A model generated the notes under the pieces. It searched no databases, was not told the origin of the DNA, and was given only the letters and a program-made list of their open reading frames with translations. A program made the position numbers and the translations under genes. DNA of 7,812 nucleotides from Oscillospiraceae bacterium (GTDB lineage: Bacteria; Bacillota; Clostridia; Oscillospirales; Ruminococcaceae), in the NCBI GenBank assembly GCA_029240015.1, contig JARBTU010000072.1, forward strand, positions 1 to 7,812, in the 5' to 3' direction. Shown piece after piece: positions 1-5,171 of the stretch. Position 1 is the stretch's first letter; the number at the start of each line of letters is the position of its first letter.

Positions 1-123
1 AAAAATAGATGTTCCCAAAAGAACAGCAAAAACAACGACCAATACGAGCATCGCGGGATTATGCTTCAGCTGTTTTAAATAATTCTTAATGGTCGTAAGA
101 AATAAATATTTTAAAGCCTTCAT
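1..123 (-). CDS. ABC exporter membrane subunit, N-terminal fragment (partial)
   Basis: The first 41 codons of a protein that runs off the left edge of the window. It starts MKALKYLFLTTIKNYLKQLK, an amphipathic basic stretch, followed by HNPAM and a hydrophobic segment at about residues 26-40 that looks like the first membrane helix. Its ATG overlaps the TGA of the ABC ATPase (ATGA, 120-123), so the two are probably translationally coupled and form one transporter. This start (basic helix, then a membrane helix) fits the permeases of putative ABC exporters in Firmicutes, but the fragment is too short to name a substrate. The frame is open to the window edge. Confidence 0.75.
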   Translation of the reverse strand, partial: MKALKYLFLTTIKNYLKQLKHNPAMLVLVVVFAVLLGTSIF

Positions 124-833
124 TCCTGAACAACCGCCTTTTCCGTAATATCAAAAAAGAGTTGTTCAAGAGATATCTCATCCTTGTCATCTTGATTATT
201 ATATTTCGTGGCAGCAAAAGAACCATTCATCATGATGTGTGCCACATCCCAATAGTTTTCAACACTATCAAGCATGTGTGTACTAATCAGGATGGAAGCT
301 CCGCTTTCTTTAAGCTCAACGAACATTTGTTTAAGCTGCTTGATGGCATGTGGATCCAATCCTACCATAGGTTCATCAAAAATGATAACTTTAGGTTTGT
401 GTAAAACCGCACAGCAAATACTGAGTTTTTGCTGCATCCCTTTGGAAAGTTCTTTTCCCAGCTTTTCTTGTTTGTCTTTTAGCTCAAATCTTGTCAATAA
501 GGAATTGGCATATTCCTTCCAGTCATCATTTAGTTCATATGCGCGAGCAATAAACTCAAGATGCTCCCAAACCGTCAAAAGGTCATATACTGCCGGCATT
601 TCAGGAATATAGCCAAGAATTCTTTTGGCGTCGATAGATTTGTTCTCAAAACCACAAATATCAATTTGTCCCCGAAAACGCAACAACCCTGCAATACACT
701 TGATAATAGTCGATTTGCCGGCACCATTCGGTCCTAATAACACTGAAATTTTTCCGTCGCCTACAGAGAAACTGATGTCATTGTTGGCGAGAACCTTGCC
801 ATAATTCTTTGTCACATTTCTTACATTAAACAT
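120..833 (-). CDS. ABC transporter ATP-binding protein (exporter type)
   Basis: A 237-residue nucleotide-binding subunit that should power the membrane protein encoded directly downstream. Visible motifs in order: Walker A GPNGAGKS at 34-41, signature LSKGMQQKL at 129-137, Walker B VIIFDEP at 149-155, D-loop GLDP at 158-161, and switch histidine H186 in STHML. The Q-loop position reads GYIPEMP, with Glu78 where many ABC proteins have Gln. The length is normal for a stand-alone ATPase of the multidrug or Nat-like export class. The acidic tail after about residue 205 is variable in this group. The start is preceded by AGAAAGGGAATAGGAACA, which offers a Shine-Dalgarno match. It lies 36 bp after the flavin reductase gene with no terminator seen, so the three leftward genes may share a transcript. 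Substrate unknown. Confidence 0.93.
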   Translation of the reverse strand: MFNVRNVTKNYGKVLANNDISFSVGDGKISVLLGPNGAGKSTIIKCIAGLLRFRGQIDICGFENKSIDAKRILGYIPEMPAVYDLLTVWEHLEFIARAYELNDDWKEYANSLLTRFELKDKQEKLGKELSKGMQQKLSICCAVLHKPKVIIFDEPMVGLDPHAIKQLKQMFVELKESGASILISTHMLDSVENYWDVAHIMMNGSFAATKYNNQDDKDEISLEQLFFDITEKAVVQE

Positions 834-869
834 TGTTCCTATTCCCTTTCTAATGTCAAAATGAATCGT

Positions 870-1466
870 CTATTTGTTCCTCGGTTTATAATTGGGATTT
901 TTCTTTCTTTTCTTCTTGACGGAAAAGCCGAAACTCCCGATTTTTTTACCCAAACCAAAATAAGCACCGTGAGCATAAGCAGCTAAAGAACATTGTTCCA
1001 GGCGAAGCTTACCGCTTTCATCAATATATTTTTCCTCAACATTTACTGCAACGATGTCTGCAATAAACATATCATGAGAACCCATCGGAACAATTTCTGT
1101 CACTTTGCATTCTATACTTACGGGGCTTTGTGCAATCATCGGACAAGAAATCTCTGTTGCTTGTTGTTTAACAAGCTTTAAATGGTCAAATTTATTGACC
1201 TTTTCCCCTGTTCTTATTCCACAAAAATCTGCAGCTTTTATGAGAGACGCTGTAGTAAGATTAATTACAAACTCCCTTGAATTCTTGATAATTTCATGAG
1301 AATGTCTTGTAGGGCGAACAGAAATGTACGTTTTAGGCGGATCCGTATTGAGGATGCCCGTCCATGCAACCGTCATAATGTTTGATTTTTCCATAGTCCC
1401 GCATGAAATCATAACAGGCGGTACCGGTGCCAAAAGCGTCCCGGCTTTCCATTTTATCTTTGCCAT
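870..1466 (-). CDS. Flavin reductase family protein (flavoredoxin-like, FMN-binding)
   Basis: A 198-residue protein of the flavin reductase-like FMN-binding split-barrel family. Family-typical segments are the N-terminal strand GTLLAPVPPVMISCG (9-23), NIMTVAWTGI (29-38), SVRPTRHSHEII (49-60), EFVINL (65-70), FCGIRTGEKVNKF (81-93) and GSHDMFIADIV (129-139). It ends in a lysine- and arginine-rich tail (184-198). Members bind FMN and act as electron carriers or NAD(P)H:flavin oxidoreductases in the cytoplasm; the exact partner cannot be read from sequence. AAGGAG at 1480-1485 is 13 nt from the ATG, longer than usual, but no alternative start codon lies between them. It is first in a possible unit with the ABC exporter genes, which does not by itself imply a shared function. 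Confidence 0.9.
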   Translation of the reverse strand: MAKIKWKAGTLLAPVPPVMISCGTMEKSNIMTVAWTGILNTDPPKTYISVRPTRHSHEIIKNSREFVINLTTASLIKAADFCGIRTGEKVNKFDHLKLVKQQATEISCPMIAQSPVSIECKVTEIVPMGSHDMFIADIVAVNVEEKYIDESGKLRLEQCSLAAYAHGAYFGLGKKIGSFGFSVKKKRKKNPNYKPRNK

Positions 1467-1490
1467 AAATATTTTATTTCTCCTTCAATC

Positions 1491-1510
1491 TATATACCTT
1501 TCGGTCTATA
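1491..1510 (-). other. Small 5'-leader hairpin with GAAA tetraloop
   Basis: On the minus strand, TATAGACC and GGTATATA form an 8-bp stem with one A/G mismatch, closed by a GAAA loop of the stable GNRA type. It sits 5 nt upstream of the AAGGAG of the flavin reductase gene, within the leader expected from the promoter at 1546-1574. It could stabilise the mRNA or shape ribosome access. The pairing is seen in the sequence; any function is inference. Confidence 0.35.
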
Positions 1511-1545
1511 ATTACGTTCGTTTTACCATTTTTCTTTCAAAGCAA

Positions 1546-1574
1546 AGGATACCACATTTTTTGAAAAAACACAA
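1546..1574 (-). promoter_or_regulatory. Candidate promoter for the flavin reductase/ABC unit
   Basis: The minus strand reads TTGTGT (1569-1574), a 17-bp spacer, then TATCCT (1546-1551), with a TG one base before the -10 (extended -10). Transcription would start near 1539 and give a leader of about 73 nt. The hexamers are imperfect, so the call is moderate. The -35 region lies next to the promoter of the rightward radical SAM gene. Confidence 0.4.
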
Positions 1575-1582
1575 CTAAAATC

Positions 1583-1626
1583 CCATTAATCGTGTTATAA
1601 TTATATCATATTTTTTAGATTAATGG
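1583..1626. repeat. 9-bp inverted repeat flanking the radical SAM promoter
   Basis: CCATTAATC (1583-1591) and GATTAATGG (1618-1626) are exact reverse complements separated by 26 bp. The -10 box and predicted start point lie between them, and the right arm overlaps the first bases of the Shine-Dalgarno GGAG. Arm centres are 35 bp apart, a little over three helical turns. The left arm is upstream of the predicted start point, so a DNA operator is more likely than an RNA hairpin. Function is inferred. Confidence 0.45.
1593..1601 (+). promoter_or_regulatory. Extended -10 promoter of the radical SAM gene
   Basis: TGTTATAAT is a perfect TATAAT -10 (1596-1601) with the extended TG element. No good -35 is present at 16-18 bp, which extended -10 promoters tolerate. 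The start point would be near 1608, leaving a leader of about 29 nt that carries GGAG (1625-1628) 8 nt before the ATG at 1637. The -10 lies between the arms of an inverted repeat. Confidence 0.6.
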
Positions 1627-1636
1627 AGCTTTTTAT

Positions 1637-2539
1637 ATGAATCATCTGCTTGAAAATTGCACATTATGCCCTCGCAAATGCGGAGTCAACAGACTTTTGG
1701 GGCAAAAAGGATTTTGTGGAGCTACACACAAAGTAAAAGTTGCCAGAGCCGCTCTTCATTTTTGGGAAGAACCTTGTATTTCGGGTAAAAAAGGCTCAGG
1801 TACCGTATTTTTTTCGGGATGCAATCTCAAATGCGTATACTGTCAAAACTATCAAATCAGCACCGAGCAATCAGGGATAGAAATTTCGGTCCAAAGACTG
1901 GTTGAGATTTTTCTCAAACTCCAATCACAGGGAGCCTTAAACATCAATTTAGTGACCCCTACCCATTATGTTCCTCAGATTATACAAGCGCTTTTATTAG
2001 CCAGAAAAAAGGGATTATCTATCCCTATTATTTACAATTCCAGCGGATACGAATCGGTTGAGACCATTAAGATTTTGGAGGGCTTTATTGATGTCTATCT
2101 TCCTGATATAAAATATTTTGATGACCGCTTTGCAAAAAAATACTCTTTTGCAAAAGAATATTTTACTTTTGCAAAAGAGGCGGTTCAAGAAATGTTTCAT
2201 CAAGTAGGAAGGCCTGTTTTTGACAAACAAGGTATTATAAAAAGAGGCGTTATTATCAGACATCTCATGCTCCCCGAGCACTTGGAAGACTCCAAACAAA
2301 TTGTCAAAACCATCTATGATTTGTTTGGAGACCAAGTCTTTGTAAGCATCATGAACCAATATACGCCTCTTCAGAAAGTTGCTGATTTTCCTGAAATCAA
2401 CAGAAAAGTTACTGATGATGAATATGAAAAGCTTATTGATTTCGCCATTTCAATCGGTATTGAAAATGGGTTTATTCAAGAAGGTGAAACAGCGAAAGAA
2501 GGCTTTATTCCAAAATTCGATTTTAAGGGTGTTTTATAA
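1637..2539 (+). CDS. Radical SAM protein, PflX/pyruvate formate-lyase-activating-like
   Basis: A 300-residue radical SAM enzyme. The [4Fe-4S]/SAM motif is CNLKCVYCQ at 62-70 (C62, C66, C69), preceded by FFSG. An N-terminal cysteine cluster, CTLCPRKCGVNR plus GFCG (C8, C11, C15, C27), may bind another metal centre. Conserved-looking core segments are NLVTPTHYVPQI (104-115), YNSSGYES (133-140), DVYLPDIKY (152-160), EMFHQVGRP (185-193) and RHLMLPEH (208-215). The Cys pattern and length match the PflX-type family (COG1313), whose members resemble glycyl radical enzyme activases but whose substrates are mostly unproven. No glycyl radical enzyme is encoded nearby. GGAG 8 nt upstream supports the start. 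It is the only rightward gene, ending 4 bp from the converging decarboxylase gene. Confidence 0.9.
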   Translation: MNHLLENCTLCPRKCGVNRLLGQKGFCGATHKVKVARAALHFWEEPCISGKKGSGTVFFSGCNLKCVYCQNYQISTEQSGIEISVQRLVEIFLKLQSQGALNINLVTPTHYVPQIIQALLLARKKGLSIPIIYNSSGYESVETIKILEGFIDVYLPDIKYFDDRFAKKYSFAKEYFTFAKEAVQEMFHQVGRPVFDKQGIIKRGVIIRHLMLPEHLEDSKQIVKTIYDLFGDQVFVSIMNQYTPLQKVADFPEINRKVTDDEYEKLIDFAISIGIENGFIQEGETAKEGFIPKFDFKGVL

Positions 2540-2543
2540 AGTT

Positions 2544-3692
2544 TTATTTAGCAATAAGGCTTAATAAAATTCCTCCTGCAATAACAGAGGCAATCTGTCC
2601 GGAAACGTTTGCGCCTGCTGCATGCATCAACAAGAAGTTTTGTTTATCTTCCGCAAGACCCATCTTATGAACAACCCTCGCAGACATCGGGAATGCAGAA
2701 ATTCCAGCTGCACCAATCATCGGGTTGATTTTCTTCTTTAAGAAAAGGTTAAGAAATTTTCCAAAAAGAACTCCGCCAACAGTATCGAAAACGAAAGCAA
2801 CAAGACCAAGACCCAAAATTAGAAAGGTTTCTGCTGTAATAAAAGAACTTGCTTGCATTTTGGTAGCAACTGTAATACCTAAAAGCAAACTAATAAGGTT
2901 TGCAAGCTCTTTTTGTGCGCTCTGTGACAAAGAATTTAGCACACCGCATTCTCTGACAAGGTTACCGAACATCAGGAATCCTATCAAGGCGACTGAACGA
3001 GGAGCGATAACTCCTGCTACCATTGTAACAATGATTGGGAATAAGATTCTCGTCGTTTTAGAAATGGTTTTGTCATGACTTGGCATTCTAATCAAACGTT
3101 CTTTTCTTGTAGTGATAAGTTTAATAACCGGCGGTTGAATAATCGGTACCAAAGCCATATAAGAATATGCCGCCACCACTATCGCACCAAGATATTTCGT
3201 CTGATAATAGTTCGCAACGAAGATGGATGTAGGTCCGTCAGCTGCACCGATAATAGCAGTAGAAGCCGCATCATGGTCATTAAATCCGATAAAACGTGCC
3301 ACAAAGAATGTGAACAAGATACCAAATTGAGCCGCGAAACCAAACAGCATCATTTTAGGATTGGAAAGCAAAGGCCCAAAGTCGATCATTGCACCAATAC
3401 CGATGAATAATAGCAAAGGAAAAAGTTCGTTTGCTATTCCTGCATTAAAAAGTGTATCAATAGCGCCGTGTTCAACAACACCATCTATCGTTTGATCTAC
3501 AGCGCCCGAAAGAGGCAAGTTTACAAGAATCGCACCGAATCCCATTGGTAAGAGAAGTGTAGGTTCCATTTCTTTTTTGATTGCAAGATAAATAAGTACT
3601 GCACCAATTAACCACATTAGAAGTTGCTGCCAAGTGGTATGTTGAGTAATATTGGTCCATATAGTTACCAGAATTTCCAACAAGAACACCAT
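2544..3692 (-). CDS. Sodium ion-translocating decarboxylase, beta subunit
   Basis: A 382-residue, very hydrophobic integral membrane protein of the OadB/MmdB/GcdB family. In biotin-dependent oxaloacetate, methylmalonyl-CoA or glutaconyl-CoA decarboxylases, this subunit couples decarboxylation of carboxybiotin to Na+ export. Diagnostic stretches are GAADGPTSIF (149-158, whose Asp152 matches the Na+-linked Asp of OadB), QPPVIKL (186-192), NPMIGAAGISAFPMSARVV (323-341) and the C-terminal HAAGANVSGQIASVIAGG (357-374). The length is near full for the family. Sequence alone does not tell which acid is decarboxylated. No alpha, gamma or delta subunit lies in the window, so the complex must be completed elsewhere. 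The start is uncertain: AAAAGG directly abuts the ATG at 3692, while TTG at 3683 lies 9 nt from it. A promoter and structured leader precede it. Confidence 0.94.
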   Translation of the reverse strand: MVFLLEILVTIWTNITQHTTWQQLLMWLIGAVLIYLAIKKEMEPTLLLPMGFGAILVNLPLSGAVDQTIDGVVEHGAIDTLFNAGIANELFPLLLFIGIGAMIDFGPLLSNPKMMLFGFAAQFGILFTFFVARFIGFNDHDAASTAIIGAADGPTSIFVANYYQTKYLGAIVVAAYSYMALVPIIQPPVIKLITTRKERLIRMPSHDKTISKTTRILFPIIVTMVAGVIAPRSVALIGFLMFGNLVRECGVLNSLSQSAQKELANLISLLLGITVATKMQASSFITAETFLILGLGLVAFVFDTVGGVLFGKFLNLFLKKKINPMIGAAGISAFPMSARVVHKMGLAEDKQNFLLMHAAGANVSGQIASVIAGGILLSLIAK

Positions 3693-3860
3693 CCTTTTAA
3701 TATAAAAAATATAAAAAGACTTTTATTACGAATTGGTAAAAGACGCAATAAAAGTCTTGCTTATAAAGTATGCGCGGGATTTTTCAATCGTTGTATCGCA
3801 TTCATACTACAGCGAATTTCATTGTAAGCTACGCCCTTTTTGACACCCCTAAACACTACA
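3693..3860 (-). promoter_or_regulatory. Structured 5' leader of the decarboxylase beta gene (possible attenuator, riboswitch or small RNA)
   Basis: From the predicted start point near 3860 the leader is about 168 nt, long for this window (aldolase about 33, carboxypeptidase about 62). Positions 3761-3860 contain 39 G+C in 100 by hand count, against 13 in 100 in the gap at 7261-7360, so the segment is under different constraint. Pairings seen on the minus strand include ATGCG (3797-3801) with CGCAT (3770-3774), and TCGCTGTA with TACAACGA with one mismatch. It ends in a terminator-like hairpin (3716-3758) shortly before the coding start. I do not recognise it as a known riboswitch class. It also contains a 35-codon open frame (3761-3868). 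Regulatory function is inferred. Confidence 0.45.
3716..3758 (-). terminator. Terminator-like hairpin directly upstream of the decarboxylase beta gene
   Basis: AAGACTTTTATT and AATAAAAGTCTT form a perfect 12-bp stem with a 19-nt loop. On the minus strand the 3' arm is followed by TTTATATTTTTTATATT, a T-rich tail. The stem is AT-rich, so its strength is uncertain. It lies 24 nt before the ATG at 3692 and about 100 nt after the predicted start point. It could end readthrough from the AI-2E gene, end a short leader RNA, or act as a regulated attenuator. Confidence 0.55.
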
Positions 3861-3866
3861 TTCCCC

Positions 3867-3895
3867 ATGATAACACATTGTTAACTTTTTTTCAA
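3867..3895 (-). promoter_or_regulatory. Strong SigA-type promoter for the decarboxylase beta leader
   Basis: The minus strand reads TTGAAA (3890-3895), exactly 17 bp of spacer, then TATCAT (3867-3872) with an extended TG. It lies just past the stop codon of the AI-2E gene, so the decarboxylase gene has its own promoter. The start point should be near 3860. Confidence 0.7.
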
Positions 3896-3904
3896 TATAT
3901 TTTG

Positions 3905-5029
3905 TCATAATTCTGTGATATTTTTTGCTAAAATCTTGTCGTTTACTGCATTCTTTATAAGCACATATATTATAGACATTGTTGGAATCCCAATCACCAT
4001 TCCTAGGAAACCAAAAGCATTCCCTCCCACAATCACAGCAATCAAAATCCAAAGCGGCGGAAGTCCCACGGAACTCCCCACAACCCTTGGATAAATGAGG
4101 TTTGCCTCCAGTTGCTGAAGGATGATAATGAACACCAAAAACCATAGAGCTTGGCTCGGGCTGACAAGCAATAAAATAATTGTACTTGGAACAACTCCAA
4201 TAATCGGACCGATCATAGGAATCAAATTGGTTATGGCCATAATAACACTGATTAAAATAGCGTATTTAAAACCAAAAATCAGCATTCCCACGAAACATAG
4301 TATACCTAATATAGCAGATTCAAGCATTTGTCCGTTGATAAAGTTTGAAAAGGTGTTTATTATAAGATTCAGTACGAATTTAATCTTTTTCGAAGTCCTT
4401 TTCGAAAACATTGCGGCAAGAATTTTTATAATCTGAGCTTTTATCTTAGTTTTGTCAACTAATATATAGATAGAAATGACTATTCCAATAAAAATCTCCG
4501 CCAAGGTGCCAAGTGTCGCTTTGGCAATATTTAATCCTTTTTCTAAAAAGTTGTCATAAACAGACGGAATATTCCTGATGCCGCTTTGAAGTTTACTCTG
4601 CAAATCAAGGTCATTTTCAAGATCAATTTTGAACCATGAGAACACTTTTCTGATCACATCATCAAAATTGGCATAATATTTTTCAATATTCCCTACAAAC
4701 TGCTTTGTGCTCTGCACCAGTTGAGGAATAATAATCCACAACAATGCAACAATGATTAAAATCAAGAGCAAATAAATGCAGACAATTGCGAGTATTCTCG
4801 CAAGCTTTTTAAATTTATCTTTTTTAAAGAGTTTACGAAACATTCTTTCTATTGTACATAATGGATTATTAAGGATTATTGCGATTGCTATTCCAATAAT
4901 AACGGGCCTAACGATAACAATTAAATTAATCACCCATCTCATAATTGTTTGGATATTAAAAATAGCAAAGACAATGATTGTCGCAAAAAAGATAAAGAGT
5001 AAAAGTGTTTTAATTAGCTTTTTATCCAT
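3905..5029 (-). CDS. AI-2E family transporter (UPF0118/PerM-like membrane protein)
   Basis: A 374-residue polytopic membrane protein. Hydrophobic segments lie at about 8-25, 33-54, 78-102, 173-191, 238-262, 263-289, 293-304 and 326-356. Family-typical motifs are NLIPMIGPIIGVVPS (268-282), LEANLIYPRVVGSSVGLPPLW (307-327, conserved as a block) and GGNAFGFLGMVIGIP (335-349). The lysine-rich region 66-76 and the soluble loop 105-170 fit the family layout. AI-2E proteins have been linked to autoinducer-2 export and, in some UPF0118 members, to Na+(Li+)/H+ antiport; the substrate here is unknown. The frame extends upstream to a GTG at 5041, but GGAG (5036-5039) lies 6 nt before the ATG at 5029, so that ATG is taken as the start. 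It lies between the aldolase terminator and the decarboxylase promoter. Confidence 0.9.
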   Translation of the reverse strand: MDKKLIKTLLLFIFFATIIVFAIFNIQTIMRWVINLIVIVRPVIIGIAIAIILNNPLCTIERMFRKLFKKDKFKKLARILAIVCIYLLLILIIVALLWIIIPQLVQSTKQFVGNIEKYYANFDDVIRKVFSWFKIDLENDLDLQSKLQSGIRNIPSVYDNFLEKGLNIAKATLGTLAEIFIGIVISIYILVDKTKIKAQIIKILAAMFSKRTSKKIKFVLNLIINTFSNFINGQMLESAILGILCFVGMLIFGFKYAILISVIMAITNLIPMIGPIIGVVPSTIILLLVSPSQALWFLVFIIILQQLEANLIYPRVVGSSVGLPPLWILIAVIVGGNAFGFLGMVIGIPTMSIIYVLIKNAVNDKILAKNITEL

Positions 5030-5035
5030 ATAGTT

Positions 5036-5039
5036 CTCC
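5036..5039 (-). promoter_or_regulatory. Ribosome binding site deciding the AI-2E start
   Basis: GGAG on the minus strand is 6 nt from ATG at 5029. It overlaps the upstream in-frame GTG region (5039-5041), which makes the longer GTG start unlikely. Confidence 0.75.
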
Positions 5040-5060
5040 ACACATATTATTTTTTAATAC

Positions 5061-5088
5061 ATCATAGATACTTTATATGTTGCCCCAA
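5061..5088 (-). promoter_or_regulatory. Weak candidate promoter for the AI-2E gene
   Basis: TTGGGG (5083-5088), a 16-bp spacer and TATGAT (5061-5066) on the minus strand, between the aldolase terminator and the AI-2E start. The -10 is good and the -35 poor. It is the best promoter match in this gap. Confidence 0.35.
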
Positions 5089-5124
5089 AAATCACTTATT
5101 TAGTAAGATTTTGCTTATAAAAAT

Positions 5125-5153
5125 AAAAAAGGCTTTTTAAAAAAGCCTTTTTT
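5125..5153 (-). terminator. Rho-independent terminator of the aldolase gene
   Basis: AAAAAAGGC and GCCTTTTTT pair around an internal A/T stretch that also pairs, and the minus strand continues TTTTTTATTTTTAT. It begins 18 nt past the aldolase stop codon. The symmetrical A and T tracts would let it work in either direction. Confidence 0.85.
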
Positions 5154-5171
5154 ATTTATTTCATACTCGAA

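Noticed and set aside
2015..2359. 114-residue minus-strand open frame inside the radical SAM gene
   Set aside because: It is antisense to conserved radical SAM coding sequence, low in complexity and has no recognisable domain; a shadow frame.
2542..2569. Hairpin at the convergent gene ends as a terminator
   Set aside because: About 11 bp with one mismatch, only three G/C pairs, and no proper T tract on either strand; too weak to call.
2725..3410. Rightward open frames antisense to the decarboxylase beta gene
   Set aside because: They mirror a strongly conserved membrane protein gene and show no family features of their own.
3835..3860. AGGGGTGTC in the leader as part of a TPP riboswitch
   Set aside because: Only the GGGGTG piece resembles it; the required CTGAGA and the second conserved TPP segment are absent.
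3849..4145. 98-residue minus-strand frame overlapping the end of the AI-2E gene
   Set aside because: It overlaps the conserved AI-2E C-terminus in another frame and has no ribosome site; a shadow frame.
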